The notes: a model not told the origin generated them from the letters alone. A DNA stretch of 51,789 bases from an uncultured Eubacteriales bacterium (GCA_934256695.1 CAKQPE010000004.1:1-51789); one strand, 5' to 3'; numbered from the stretch's first letter, positions 8,739-17,955 are shown. Program-made: numbers and translations.

Positions 8739-9161
8739 TTATTCAAATTTTTCGGCTGCAATAATTCTTAACATACTTTTAAGCTTATCAATTTCATCTT
8801 GAGTAAAAGTTTTAAGAACCTCTTTATTCATGTCATCTATAATGACTGTAACCGGCTTTTCAAGGTCACGTCCTTTCTGGGTAGCTATAACCTGAACCTC
8901 TCGTCTGTCCTCACTGTTTACAATTCTGTCTATAAGTCCGTTTTTCTGTAATCTGTCCAATAATCCGGATACAGTTGATGTTTCTATTCCAAGTATCTCT
9001 GCAAGCTGTTTTGGTGTTGCGTGGCTTCGTCCCCAAAGGCAGCTTAAAACACTGTACTGGGAAGGCGTAATGCCCAGTGACGAAAGCTTAACGCTTAAAT
9101 ACTGAAAAACGTTATGCTGGGCAGTTGAAAGCAGAAAATTTATACATTCTTTTAATTCCAT
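8739..9161 (-). CDS. MarR-family transcriptional regulator
   Basis: The 140-residue protein has the winged helix-turn-helix core: LSSLGITPSQYSVLSCLW, then TPKQLAEILGIETSTVSGLLDRLQKNGLIDRI (about residues 51-82) and the wing SEDRREVQVIATQKG. MarR proteins bind DNA as dimers and usually repress their own operon in the absence of a small ligand. A perfect sigma-A promoter with an inverted repeat overlapping the transcription start lies just upstream (9173-9234), fitting autoregulation. The probable co-transcribed target is the cytidylate-kinase-like gene downstream. Confidence 0.92.
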   Translation of the reverse strand: MELKECINFLLSTAQHNVFQYLSVKLSSLGITPSQYSVLSCLWGRSHATPKQLAEILGIETSTVSGLLDRLQKNGLIDRIVNSEDRREVQVIATQKGRDLEKPVTVIIDDMNKEVLKTFTQDEIDKLKSMLRIIAAEKFE

Positions 9162-9172
9162 ACGTAACCTCT

Positions 9173-9234
9173 ATTTCTATATACTCATAACAAATCGTAA
9201 TAATTATTATATAGAAATTTAATTCATATGTCAA
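9173..9234 (-). promoter_or_regulatory. sigma-A promoter and inverted-repeat operator of the MarR gene
   Basis: On the minus strand TTGACA (9229-9234) and TATAAT (9206-9211) are separated by exactly 17 bp. ATTTCTATATA at 9173-9183 and its reverse complement TATATAGAAAT at 9208-9218 form an 11-bp inverted repeat that spans the -10 box and the expected transcription start. This is a good candidate for the MarR operator. Confidence 0.75.
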
Positions 9235-9271
9235 ACCGCTTTAGTACAATAAAACATTAAAAACTCCGCAT

Positions 9272-10099
9272 TTATCCCAGTTCTTCTATTCTCTGCACAA
9301 GACAGCCGGAAAATTCCGCACCCATGAGAAGTATTACGGAGGTAATATAAAACCAATAAAGAAGTATTATAACCGCACCTATGGAGCCGTACAAAACAGA
9401 ATATCGTCCCATATACTTTACATAAAAAGAAAACAATGCCGAAACAACTGTCCATACCGTAACCGATATTACACAGCCCGGAAGCATATACCTTAATTTT
9501 ATCTTGCCTTGAGACGACGAATAGTGCAGTGCCAGAATAATGCATATACTTATGCACCAGAGTATAATAAATTTAAGCCATCGCCATAAATCCGAAAAAT
9601 ATATTGGCAAACTCAACATCTTTAAAAGCAGTGAAACTGCCGTATCCCCCATTGAAATAATAAAAATCCCAAAAACTATCATTATATATACTGCCATGGC
9701 ATACATAACAAGCGAAATAGAGCGTTTTATAAAACTTATCTTATGTTTTCTGTTATATGCCCTTCTTATGCCATTCATAAGCTTCATTACGGCACGAACA
9801 GGAAAGTATACTGTAAAAAATGCACTGGCAAAAAGTATATTTCCGCTGCCTTCGGAATTTACAAACTCAAGATATTTCTCTGCCACATCAATTACATCAT
9901 CAGGCAGTATATTGTTGATTATATTCTCCATAGCAGGGTCTATATTCAGTCTGCCTAAAAATATACTTATCATTATAAGCAAAGGGAAAAAGGAAAATAC
10001 CATATAATAAGACAAAGCCGCAGAAGTAGTCATTATATCGTCATCAAAAAAACTTCTTACAAATGAACGTGCAAAATACAGATCAAAATATTTCCTCAT
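9272..10099 (-). CDS. YihY/virulence factor BrkB family membrane protein
   Basis: The 275-residue protein has six predicted membrane segments and the family pattern: DDDIMTTSAALSYYMVFSFFPLLIMI near the N-terminus (residues 19-44), AVMKLMNGIRRAYN (about 104-117), and a C-terminal YGSIGAVIILLYWFYITSVILLMGAEFSG. The family was once called ribonuclease BN by mistake; its actual role is unknown, and transport has been suggested. ATG 10099 is preceded by TTGGAG. It is a single gene between the MarR gene and trmB. Confidence 0.9.
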   Translation of the reverse strand: MRKYFDLYFARSFVRSFFDDDIMTTSAALSYYMVFSFFPLLIMISIFLGRLNIDPAMENIINNILPDDVIDVAEKYLEFVNSEGSGNILFASAFFTVYFPVRAVMKLMNGIRRAYNRKHKISFIKRSISLVMYAMAVYIMIVFGIFIISMGDTAVSLLLKMLSLPIYFSDLWRWLKFIILWCISICIILALHYSSSQGKIKLRYMLPGCVISVTVWTVVSALFSFYVKYMGRYSVLYGSIGAVIILLYWFYITSVILLMGAEFSGCLVQRIEELG

Positions 10100-10189
10100 T
10101 TTTAATCATACTCCAAATATATTTTACAGCCAAAAATACTATACTTTAATTATATATTCACAGAGCATTTTTATCCACAAAAAAATAGT

Positions 10190-10460
10190 TAAAAACCCCA
10201 TGACAACTGTCATGGGGTTTCAGACTGTAGACAACGTTATTTTATAAAGTGGAAGGGTTCGGGAAACGAATAAGTTTCCCGAATGGAATCCGCAGTCGGA
10301 ATTCATTTCCGACGAGGAAAACAGCAGGTTTCAAGGCTTTTAAGCCCATGGAACCTGTCTGTTTATTCTTCTGTTTGAACAAGTCGAAATCCTGATTTCG
10401 ACTTAGTTGTCGACTTTGTCGACAACCTAAACCCCCATGACAACTGTCATGGGGGTTTAA
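10190..10460. repeat. delta-family repeat bounded by two CATGAC/GTCATG terminators
   Basis: The 368-bp gap between yihY and trmB holds a mosaic. It is bounded by hairpins CCCCATGAC/GTCATGGGG at 10198-10218 and 10433-10455, each with A-run and T-run sides typical of bidirectional terminators. Between them are TTTCCCGAA/TTCGGGAAA, GTCGGAATTCATTTCCGAC, GTCGAAATCCTGATTTCGAC and GTTGTCGACTTTGTCGACAAC. About 130 bp matches the reverse complement of 17830-17955. The second bounding hairpin is the likely terminator of trmB. Confidence 0.75.
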
Positions 10461-10467
10461 TAATTTC

Positions 10468-11100
10468 TTATTTATGCCATCTTGCTTCAAGACGGTAAAT
10501 GTTAAATCCTTTGTTTGAGAACTTCTCCTCGTACTCAGTCATTATATTTCCTTCATAATCACTGTTGTGAAGGTCAAGGCTTATATTGGAGAGTTTCCAG
10601 TCATCGGCACAAAACTCATTAAGTGAAAACTCAAAAAGAATAGTGTTGTCTGTTTTAAAGAATATTTCTCCGCTTTCTCCAAAAAGCAGTTTATATTTTT
10701 CAAGAAAATCTCTGTAAGTAAGTCTTCTCTTGTACCATTTTTTCTTTGGCCATGGGTCGCAGAAATTAATATACAGTCTCTTAATCTCTCCCGGTTCAAA
10801 AAAGTCCAAAAGATTTTCAACATCACCGTGTATAAGGAACACATTTTTTGCAGAGCCTACGTTTCTTGCGGCAGTTGCGGCTATTGTGGATTGTCTTTCA
10901 ACACCTATAAAGTTAATATCAGGGTTTAATAATGCGTTCTGTGAAATAAAACGTCCCTTTCCACAACCGATTTCAAGATATATCGGATTATCGTTGCCAA
11001 AAAGCTCTTTCCACTTTCCCTTATAATCCTGCGGATTATGCACAAGATGCGGATTGTTTTCATATTCGGCTACCGTCCATGCTTTCTTTCTTACTCTCAT
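10468..11100 (-). CDS. trmB: tRNA (guanine-N7-)-methyltransferase
   Basis: TrmB methylates G46 in the variable loop of tRNAs using S-adenosylmethionine. The 210-residue protein has the SAM-binding motif YLEIGCGKGRFI (about residues 41-52), the acidic motif FIGVERQ, and the diagnostic catalytic/tRNA motif DPWPKKKWYKRRLT (about 117-130). The length is typical. AAGGAGATTGAAAA precedes ATG 11100. It is an isolated minus-strand gene followed by the terminator in the delta repeat. Confidence 0.96.
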   Translation of the reverse strand: MRVRKKAWTVAEYENNPHLVHNPQDYKGKWKELFGNDNPIYLEIGCGKGRFISQNALLNPDINFIGVERQSTIAATAARNVGSAKNVFLIHGDVENLLDFFEPGEIKRLYINFCDPWPKKKWYKRRLTYRDFLEKYKLLFGESGEIFFKTDNTILFEFSLNEFCADDWKLSNISLDLHNSDYEGNIMTEYEEKFSNKGFNIYRLEARWHK

Positions 11101-11210
11101 TTTTCAATCTCCTTCGGGCAGTATGTCTTTATTTGTATTCTACAGTATTTTTTACAGTAATACAATAATACTACCCATACCGATTTAGCACAAGAGAAAT
11201 TTTAATATCT

Positions 11211-12362
11211 TTAATATATATCCTTTATCCAGTAACCGAAAACTTCACCGTTTTCCTCTCTTGACTTCCAAAAATCCTTAAATCCATAAGCTGATGCATT
11301 TTTTAAATCATCTTTGCCGAATTTTTCCGGAACGGCAAATATAAGTCTTTTGTTTTCTTTATCTTTTCCAAGCATAAGGTGCTTATACTTTAAATCCGAA
11401 AGCATAACAAAAGGATTTAAAATATCATCTTTTTTAAGCGGTATAAGCCAAAGCTCGTCTTTGCATATTCTTACCCAGTCATATGTGCCTTCCTTAAAAG
11501 GTGTAAGTTTTTCGTTGTTTGAAAACATATATTCAATATTTTTATTTTCAATGGGTTTTAAAACCTCATTTTTATTTTCTTCATTATTTTCTTCCTGTTC
11601 AAAATCAATAATGTTTTTATACTTTTCTTTTATTTCGTTTTTTATTTCATCTATCCTTTCTGCTGTATTTTTTCTGTCGGATAAAATTTCCGCTGTTTCT
11701 GATTTTTCAAAAACTCCCGCCTTTTCAAGCTCGGTCATTTCTTCTCTGAATTTTTTTAATACCTGTTTAAATGTATCTTCTGCCTTATTTTCTTTTTTGT
11801 TACGTATGTATTCATCATAAACCGCCTCATGCTCAGGCAAAGGCTCGTATGAATTTAAAGTTTTTTGTATATTTTCTTCATTATTTTCAATATTGTTTTT
11901 GTTTTCCGATATTTCTTCTTTCGATTTTTCTTTTTCTTCCGAAACCTCCGGATTTTCTTTTAAAATTTCTTTTTCGGGTTCTTTTTTCGGTTCTTCTTTA
12001 ATTTCTTTCGGTTCTGATTTTTCTGTCTTTTCTTTTTTCGGTTCTTCTTTTTTTATTTCCTGTGTTTCAAAAAATCCTTCATATACTTCCCCTGTGTTTT
12101 TGTTTCCAACTGCCGCACCACAAACCTCATATCCCTTTGGCTGTATATTTAATAAATTAAAATTAAGGCTTTTCTTTTCTGCCTGTCCAACAGGAACATA
12201 TTCCTTTTTGTTGCCGTTATAAAAAACTATGTATACCTGCCAGTTGTTTTTTATATCTCTGCCTATAACCCTTGCCTTAGAAGTTTCGTTATTTATATCA
12301 AGAAAAACCGCCAATGTTCCCTTTCGCATTGATATAACGCCTTTTTTCAAGTCCGTATCCAT
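11211..12362 (-). CDS. K/E-rich protein with DUF6128-like C-terminal domain
   Basis: The 384-residue product has a compact N-terminal domain (1-110) with a beta-rich pattern (GTLAVFLDI, WQVYIVFYNGNKKEYVPVG), then a long Lys/Glu-rich low-complexity region (about 115-250) likely to be disordered or coiled coil, and a C-terminal domain (about 275-384) with WVRICKDELWLIPL, LKYKHLMLGK, LIFAVP and FGYWIKDIY. This C-terminal pattern resembles DUF6128, found in Clostridia and of unknown function. ATG 12362 (MDTDLKK) is preferred over the upstream 12500 because GGGAGGA precedes it. The gene diverges from 12520. Confidence 0.75.
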   Translation of the reverse strand: MDTDLKKGVISMRKGTLAVFLDINNETSKARVIGRDIKNNWQVYIVFYNGNKKEYVPVGQAEKKSLNFNLLNIQPKGYEVCGAAVGNKNTGEVYEGFFETQEIKKEEPKKEKTEKSEPKEIKEEPKKEPEKEILKENPEVSEEKEKSKEEISENKNNIENNEENIQKTLNSYEPLPEHEAVYDEYIRNKKENKAEDTFKQVLKKFREEMTELEKAGVFEKSETAEILSDRKNTAERIDEIKNEIKEKYKNIIDFEQEENNEENKNEVLKPIENKNIEYMFSNNEKLTPFKEGTYDWVRICKDELWLIPLKKDDILNPFVMLSDLKYKHLMLGKDKENKRLIFAVPEKFGKDDLKNASAYGFKDFWKSREENGEVFGYWIKDIY

Positions 12363-12519
12363 AATAAGCCGTCCTCCCGTAAAAATGTATTTTAAGCCCA
12401 TAAAATTCTTTTTATCATATTTAAATATATGCCCTTTAAGATACAATATGCCGTCTTGACAAAAGACATTTACAATACTTATAATTAACTGATAAATCAA
12501 TAAAGAAAGGAACTTTTAA

Positions 12520-13020
12520 TTGCAGACAATAATCAATTTTTTTCTTTCGGTATTAAAAGGGAGAGTCGGACCTAAACTTATTGTTTTTATAGTTTCGCTT
12601 TTCCCTATAGGAGAACTTAGAGGCGGAATAATAACAGGCTATGCTCTGGGGTTAAATCTTCTGTCGGCATTTGTTGTGGCATATATAGGGAACCTCTTGC
12701 CTATACCATTTATACTTCTGCTTATAAAAGAAATATTTAAACTTCTAAAGAAAACCCGTTTCAAAAATGCCATACTTCATTTTGAATACAAAGCGATGCA
12801 GAAAAGTGACCAGATACAAAAATACGGTTACTGGGGACTTTTCCTCTTTGTTGCCATTCCACTTCCGGGAACAGGTGCATGGACAGGTGCATTAATAGCT
12901 TCTCTTTTGGAGCTGGATACAAAAAAGGCATTTCTTACCATTGCCGCAGGAGTATTTACTGCCGGCATAATAGTATCAATTTTTTCATTCGGACTTTTAA
13001 ACGCTGTGGGGATAGGATAA
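12520..13020 (+). CDS. small multi-drug export-family membrane protein
   Basis: The 166-residue protein matches the Sm_multidrug_ex/COG2426 pattern: FPIGELRGGIITGYALGLN (about residues 29-47), a central basic loop, and YGYWGLFLFVAIPLPGTGAWTGALIASLLEL (about 105-135). It has four or five membrane segments. The start codon appears to be TTG 12520, with AAAGGAAC upstream. It runs into rsmA with a 4-bp gap, so both are probably transcribed together. The export role implied by the family name is not proven. Confidence 0.82.
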   Translation: MQTIINFFLSVLKGRVGPKLIVFIVSLFPIGELRGGIITGYALGLNLLSAFVVAYIGNLLPIPFILLLIKEIFKLLKKTRFKNAILHFEYKAMQKSDQIQKYGYWGLFLFVAIPLPGTGAWTGALIASLLELDTKKAFLTIAAGVFTAGIIVSIFSFGLLNAVGIG

Positions 13021-13024
13021 AATT

Positions 13025-13897
13025 ATGTGCGAAAAAATATCAACACCAATAAAAACAAAAGAAGTAATAGATAAATACGGCTTTTTCTTCAAGAAAAACT
13101 TCGGTCAGAACTTTCTAATCGACCAGAATGTGCTAAGAAATATTGTCGATGCCGCAAAAATAACAAAAGACGATTTTGTTATTGAAATCGGTCCCGGCAT
13201 AGGCTCACTTACACAGTTTTTGGGCGACAGTGCAAAGAACGTATGTGCCGTTGAAATAGACAAAAACCTTATACCTATTCTTGAGGATACATTAAGCGGC
13301 TATGACAATATCGAGGTTATAAACAGTGATGTTTTGAAACTGGACTTAAACGAACTTATAAAATCCCGCTCCGGCGGAAGAAAAGCCAAGCTTGCGGCAA
13401 ACCTCCCTTATTATATAACAACACCTATAATAATGGAACTTTTGGAAAAACACGCAGACATAGAAAGCATGACCGTTATGGTACAAAAAGAAGTTGCCGA
13501 CAGAATGCAGGCAGAACCGGGGTCAAAGGACTACGGTGCTCTTACGGCTGCAGTGCAGTTTTACTGCCATGCCAACATAGATTTTATAGTGCCGCCTTCA
13601 TGCTTTATGCCTAAACCAAAGGTTGACAGTGCCGTTATAACCCTTACCTTAAAAGAAGAAACCGTTCCCGTTAAGGACGAAAAGCTTATGTTTGACATAA
13701 TAAAATGTGCCTTCGGACAAAGACGAAAAACCCTTCTTAACGGGCTTAAAAATCTCGGAAATTTCAATCTTTCAAAAGACGAGCTTACAGAAGCCATAGA
13801 AGAACTGGGACTTGATTCAAGAGTACGTGGCGAAACACTTTCCATAGAGCAGTTTGCCGCCCTTGCGGACATAATATACGAAAAAATGAATAAGTAA
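13025..13897 (+). CDS. rsmA: 16S rRNA dimethyladenosine transferase
   Basis: RsmA (KsgA) dimethylates two adjacent adenosines (A1518 and A1519, E. coli numbering) in helix 45 of 16S rRNA. The 290-residue protein carries FGQNFLIDQNV (residues 21-31), the SAM motif VIEIGPGIGSLT, the acidic VCAVEIDKNL, and the catalytic motif LAANLPYYITTP (about 119-130), followed by VQKEVADRM. Length is typical. It follows the exporter gene by 4 bp. An alpha-type hairpin element starts 4 bp after the stop and probably provides termination. Confidence 0.96.
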   Translation: MCEKISTPIKTKEVIDKYGFFFKKNFGQNFLIDQNVLRNIVDAAKITKDDFVIEIGPGIGSLTQFLGDSAKNVCAVEIDKNLIPILEDTLSGYDNIEVINSDVLKLDLNELIKSRSGGRKAKLAANLPYYITTPIIMELLEKHADIESMTVMVQKEVADRMQAEPGSKDYGALTAAVQFYCHANIDFIVPPSCFMPKPKVDSAVITLTLKEETVPVKDEKLMFDIIKCAFGQRRKTLLNGLKNLGNFNLSKDELTEAIEELGLDSRVRGETLSIEQFAALADIIYEKMNK

Positions 13898-13901
13898 TAT
13901 A

Positions 13902-14200
13902 AGACCGTGGGACTCTGTCCCACACCCTGCAAGCCTTTGAAAAGGCTTGACCTAAATTTTTATCAAAACGCAATTACATTGCGTTTTTCGGAACAAAATT
14001 ATAAGTTATGTTATTTAGATTTTGATTTTCTAAAACTTTATCGAATAAAATCTCTATTGCATTGATTTTAAAACGTAAATCCTGTATCTGTTGCTGTAAA
14101 CCTTTCAAGGCTTTATTTCCACAGGCACATGGAATGTGCGGTCTTAAAGAGATTTTTGAAGATGCAGGGAACTTTTCCGAAAAAAGTTCCTGCAAATCCC
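13902..14200. repeat. partial alpha element fused to beta repeat, copy 1
   Basis: H1 GTGGGACTCTGTCCCAC (13908-13924), H2 CAAGCC/GGCTTG and the H3 hairpin CGCAATTACATTGCG form a half alpha element. From about 13965 to 14200 follows the beta repeat, which recurs inverted at 24658-24900. The beta repeat contains a minus-strand coding-like stretch (IPCACGNKALKGLQQQ, then IQDLRFKINAIEILF) retained in part in the other copy, and ends in the palindrome GGAACTTTTCCGAAAAAAGTTCC. Positions 14201-14447 hold a small gamma fragment (14270-14315) and otherwise nothing clear. Confidence 0.75.
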
Positions 14201-14447
14201 ACTTTACCACATTTGGGTAAAATTAAATTTAATCCGTTTTATCAAAACTTTGATTAAAAGTTTTACCCATCATCTGTCACTTGCATAACACCTTCTCCAC
14301 TAAGGAGAAGGCTTTATTTTTTACTTTCAACTACGAACTCTTTAATATTGACAGTCATCAAAACGTCATGTATAATGAAATCACATCAAACATATGTTCT
14401 TTAAATTTTATGATTTATTCAATATAAAAACGTTATAAGGTGATTAT

Positions 14448-14804
14448 ATGGAAAATAAAAAATTATCTGATTCCAAATTTAAAAAAGCATTACCGTATAT
14501 TGTTTTAGTTATTTTTTCTGTCTCAATGATGCTTCCCTTAATAGCAACGCCCTTTATATGGGTTTGTGCTCCCGGTGTTGTATTTGATGTAGGAAATATA
14601 TTCGAAAAAATCATTGGTTTTGACTTTCTTATTTTTATTGCAGCCACAACCATTTACGCAATGCCGATAGTTACGATTATCATCCAAAAACATTTAAACC
14701 CAAAGTTTTATAAAATACAGCTGCTTATTATTTCCGTAGTATCAACCATAACCATTCTTCCTGTAATTGTAATTCCCATAATAAATATATTTACCAAAAT
14801 ATAA
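14448..14804 (+). CDS. small integral membrane protein A of tandem pair
   Basis: The 118-residue protein has three predicted membrane segments (about 15-40, 58-80, 92-114). It shares length, topology and the segment KFYKIQ before the last membrane helix with the next protein (KFFKIQ), so the two are probably tandem paralogs. AAGGTGAT precedes ATG 14448. I do not recognise a family or function. Gap to the next gene is 20 bp, implying an operon. Confidence 0.7.
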   Translation: MENKKLSDSKFKKALPYIVLVIFSVSMMLPLIATPFIWVCAPGVVFDVGNIFEKIIGFDFLIFIAATTIYAMPIVTIIIQKHLNPKFYKIQLLIISVVSTITILPVIVIPIINIFTKI

Positions 14805-14824
14805 ACTTTCAGAGAGGTATTTCC

Positions 14825-15181
14825 ATGGAAAATCCAAAAATGCAACTTTATCTCAACCGAACAAGAACAGTTTTTTCTTATATTGCATTGGTTTTATTTA
14901 TAATTATCGAAGCATTTTTTATAATAATCTCCCCTGCACTTTTGTTTGCAGATCTGCTTGCGGCAGGCGATTGTTTTCTTGCTGAAAATCCCGGTTCAAT
15001 AACATTAATCGACAGTCTTTTATTTAACCTTATATTCATAAACGGATTACAGATTATACTTACCTTTATACAATTCTTTTTAAGCAGAAAATTTTTTAAA
15101 ATACAAATCATAGCTCTGTTAGCTTTTATTGCTGTTCTCGAATTGGCAACAACTGGAATATTTATCGGTTTCGGCAGTTAA
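14825..15181 (+). CDS. small integral membrane protein B of tandem pair
   Basis: Also 118 residues, with three hydrophobic segments (about 16-45, 60-85, 93-116) and the KFFKIQ signature shared with its neighbour. AGAGAGGT precedes ATG 14825. A strong bidirectional terminator follows 3 bp after the stop. Function unknown. Confidence 0.7.
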   Translation: MENPKMQLYLNRTRTVFSYIALVLFIIIEAFFIIISPALLFADLLAAGDCFLAENPGSITLIDSLLFNLIFINGLQIILTFIQFFLSRKFFKIQIIALLAFIAVLELATTGIFIGFGS

Positions 15182-15183
15182 CA

Positions 15184-15218
15184 AAAAAACCAATCCCAAA
15201 ATTTGGGATTGGTTTTTT
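15184..15218. terminator. bidirectional intrinsic terminator
   Basis: CCAATCCCAAA and TTTGGGATTGG form an 11-bp stem with an A-run on the left and a T-run on the right. It lies between two convergent genes and can serve both strands. Confidence 0.85.
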
Positions 15219-15248
15219 ATAAAATCTTTTGTAAAACCTCAATGTTTT

Positions 15249-16568
15249 TTATTTCAACACCGTTTCTCCTTTAGTTCCGCTGCTGTCACTTCTGTGTGCC
15301 ATGCTTGGAGAAGGATCAACATATGTATTTTCCTTAAAGAAATGTCTGAATACCGGATAAAGTACAGTCATAACAACCGCACCGCAGAAACCGTTATTAT
15401 ACAGGTTGGCAGCAGCATAACAGCCGCCTGTCTTTAATACGGCATAACAATGCACTATACCTGTTATTATACCTGCTATAGGGCCGTATGTGCCAGCCAT
15501 AGGTGCAAGCGTTGTTCCCAAGAATGTTCCCATCTGTACACCATGTGTTACAGGTGATGCAGAAGGACTTATTAAAGAGCCTATAAAACAGCCTATTATA
15601 ATAGGAAGTATATTCTTTGCGTGTTTTCCCTGTGCGGAAAAACCTATAACCGTAAATATAGGGCCTATTGTTCCGCCGCAAAAATCACCGCCTATTAAAA
15701 TAAGGTATGTTGTGCAGATAAAAGTATTTACACCCATATTTATAAGCACAGCACCCATTCCGTCAAGCTCGGCAAAATTATATTTTCCGTTTCCCGGACG
15801 CTTAAGAAGATTTTTATAGTTTTTAAATGCATTATTTCTATCTTTAAGATAGCCTGCAAGAACAAAGCTTACAGCTATTAAATACATTAATATTACATAT
15901 CCCAAAGGTCTGCCTGTCTGCCAGCAGCCCTCACTTTCGAAAGGTATGCCTATAGCCTGCTGTATGGCAACAAATGCAATAGCAACAAACCCGACACTAC
16001 AGCCTACGTTATAAAGACTAAGTCCCTTCAAAACTACGAATGTGTGCTCAGATACAAGCGGTACAACAAAACCTATTGCTATACCTACACATATTGCCAA
16101 AACATAATCCGGAAAACTGTATCCTCCGTGCCAAAGATAAACTACTGCTACCATAGGACCAAGGGAGTCTGCAAGAAGTCCGCTTGTAAGGTATTTTGAA
16201 AACTTTTCTTTTTTTACCCAGCTTAAAACCCAAGTTCCCAAGAGTATATACCACATAGTATATATATTTTTGCCGAAAAATGCGAATCCCGCCATAAGAC
16301 CGAGAACATGATAATATTTTCCGTTTAGAGGGAAACCGTTAAACTGCATTAAAAGAGCGGAAAATAAAGTTACAAGTGCTACGTTTAAAAAAGCCGTTGC
16401 CGGACCAACAAGTGCTATGTAGTCTGTAATAAGAAGTGCCGGATGAAAATACATTGTTTTCAGTCCTTCGGGAATAGTCCTGTAATCCCCCAGAATAATT
16501 CCGGCTAAAGCGATGACAGCAGTAATAAGGTATATCCACATATACCCATTAAACTTTAATTTTTTCAT
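15249..16568 (-). CDS. DUF1576-type polytopic membrane protein
   Basis: The 439-residue protein has about 11-12 membrane segments, many Gly and small residues in helices, and a polar loop KDRNNAFKNYKNLLKRPGNG (about 276-295) between its halves. The overall pattern fits DUF1576, a Firmicutes membrane family of unknown function. ATG 16568 (MKKLKF) with GGGGG about 10 bp upstream is preferred over the longer frame from 16598. It is divergent from the Ldh-family dehydrogenase, so a shared substrate is possible but not shown. Confidence 0.75.
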   Translation of the reverse strand: MKKLKFNGYMWIYLITAVIALAGIILGDYRTIPEGLKTMYFHPALLITDYIALVGPATAFLNVALVTLFSALLMQFNGFPLNGKYYHVLGLMAGFAFFGKNIYTMWYILLGTWVLSWVKKEKFSKYLTSGLLADSLGPMVAVVYLWHGGYSFPDYVLAICVGIAIGFVVPLVSEHTFVVLKGLSLYNVGCSVGFVAIAFVAIQQAIGIPFESEGCWQTGRPLGYVILMYLIAVSFVLAGYLKDRNNAFKNYKNLLKRPGNGKYNFAELDGMGAVLINMGVNTFICTTYLILIGGDFCGGTIGPIFTVIGFSAQGKHAKNILPIIIGCFIGSLISPSASPVTHGVQMGTFLGTTLAPMAGTYGPIAGIITGIVHCYAVLKTGGCYAAANLYNNGFCGAVVMTVLYPVFRHFFKENTYVDPSPSMAHRSDSSGTKGETVLK

Positions 16569-16624
16569 TTTAAATTTTACCCCCACATAAAAAACCACTT
16601 AGTTTAAAAAAACTCAAAAAACCT

Positions 16625-16652
16625 TTGCACACAATATTCATTGTAGTATAAT
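16625..16652 (+). promoter_or_regulatory. sigma-A-like promoter of Ldh-family gene
   Basis: TTGCAC (16625-16630) and TATAAT (16647-16652) are 16 bp apart, about 68 bp upstream of the ATG at 16720. The spacer contains the short inverted repeat CAATATTCATTG. Confidence 0.6.
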
Positions 16653-16719
16653 TAACATATTGAGTCAATAAACTTATTAAAATTTAATTAAAACACAACT
16701 TTTCACAGGAGGCTAACTT

Positions 16720-17814
16720 ATGGGTTATGTAAGAATACAGTATGATACTATGAAAACATTTTCTCATGCGGTTTTTGAGAAAATGGGCTTTACTAAAGAC
16801 GAGGCAGAAATAATAACAGACGTTCTGCTTACAAGCGATATGTATGGTATCGAATCTCATGGTGTTCAGAGAATGGTACTTTACTATAAAACAATCAAAA
16901 ACGGACGTATCCACATGGATTCACACTGGGAAATCGTTCACGAAACACCGTTAAGTGCCGTTATAGACAACCATTTCGGCGTAGGTCAGCTTGTAGGCCA
17001 CTATGCAATGAACCTTGCCATTGAAAAAGCAAAGAAAAGCGGTGTAGGTATTGTTTCTGTTAAGAATTCAAACCACTACGGTATTGCCGGATATTATGCA
17101 AAAATGGCTTGCAAGGAAGGTCTTATCGGTTTTTCCACTACAAACAGCGAGGCTATAATGGTACCTACTTACGGAAGAATGGCTATGATCGGCTCTAACC
17201 CTATTGCCATTGCTATGCCTGCCGAGCCTTATGATTTCTTCTTTGATGCTTCAACAACAGTTGTTACAAGAGGAAAGGTTGAAGTCTACAACAAAAAAGG
17301 CGAACCTCTGCCTGAAGGCTGGACACTTAATGCCAAGGGTCAGCCAAGCACAGATGCTCCGGATATTCTTAAAAATATAAACGAAAAGAACGGCGGCGGT
17401 ATACTTCCTCTCGGTGGAAGCACAGAAAAATATGGCGGACACAAGGGTTACGGCTATGGTATGGTTGCCGAAATTTTCTCATCTATACTTTCAATGGGAC
17501 TTACATCAAACCATACACATATCGGTTCTACCGGTGGAACATGCCATTGCTTTGCCGCAATAAATCCTAATCTTTTCGGTGATCCCGAAGAAATCAAAAA
17601 GCATTTCTCAACATTCCTTCAGGAATTAAGAGAGTCTCCTAAAGCCGAAGGTCAGACAAGAATTTATACTCATGGCGAAAAAGAAGTTGAAGCCTATGCA
17701 AAAATGTTAAAAGAAGGTATCCCTGTAAACCAGAATACACTTAAAGAAATGAAGCTTATCTGCGACGAATACAACATAGATATGGACAGCTATCTCGGTC
17801 ATCTTGATTTTTAA
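16720..17814 (+). CDS. Ldh-family NAD(P)-dependent 2-hydroxyacid dehydrogenase
   Basis: The 364-residue protein belongs to the malate/L-lactate dehydrogenase family unrelated to classical Ldh (members include YlbC/AllD ureidoglycolate dehydrogenase, malate dehydrogenase and sulfolactate dehydrogenase). Visible motifs are DMYGIESHGVQRM (about residues 47-59), VKNSNHYGIAGYYA (108-121), IGSNPIAIAMPA (156-167), and GGHKGYGYGMVAEIFSS (about 238-254). AGGAGGC precedes ATG 16720. The substrate cannot be read from the sequence; malate, lactate or another 2-hydroxyacid are options. A delta repeat follows the gene and may act as its terminator. Confidence 0.9.
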   Translation: MGYVRIQYDTMKTFSHAVFEKMGFTKDEAEIITDVLLTSDMYGIESHGVQRMVLYYKTIKNGRIHMDSHWEIVHETPLSAVIDNHFGVGQLVGHYAMNLAIEKAKKSGVGIVSVKNSNHYGIAGYYAKMACKEGLIGFSTTNSEAIMVPTYGRMAMIGSNPIAIAMPAEPYDFFFDASTTVVTRGKVEVYNKKGEPLPEGWTLNAKGQPSTDAPDILKNINEKNGGGILPLGGSTEKYGGHKGYGYGMVAEIFSSILSMGLTSNHTHIGSTGGTCHCFAAINPNLFGDPEEIKKHFSTFLQELRESPKAEGQTRIYTHGEKEVEAYAKMLKEGIPVNQNTLKEMKLICDEYNIDMDSYLGHLDF

Positions 17815-17824
17815 AAAAACTCAA

Positions 17825-17955
17825 ACAAAAGAATAAACAGACAGGTTCCATGGGCTTAAAAGCCTTGAAACCTGCTGTTTTCCTCGTCTGAAATGAATTT
17901 CGACTGCGGAAGGGTTCGGGAAACTCACCCGTTTCACAAACCCTTCCGCTTTATA
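17825..17955. repeat. delta-family repeat, copy 2
   Basis: This block matches about 130 bp of the reverse complement of 10250-10375, including ACAGACAGGTTCCATGGGC and GGAAGGGTTCGGGAAAC. It lies in the 286-bp gap between the dehydrogenase gene and tRNA-Pro. The remaining sequence (17956-18100) shows nothing beyond A/T-rich DNA that may hold the tRNA promoter. Confidence 0.75.

Noticed and set aside
9540..10007. 155-residue plus-strand open frame opposite yihY
   Set aside because: It is a shadow of the YihY gene, whose membrane-protein pattern on the other strand is clear.
10242..10490. 82-residue minus-strand frame
   Set aside because: It consists of delta-repeat palindromes and overlaps the end of trmB.
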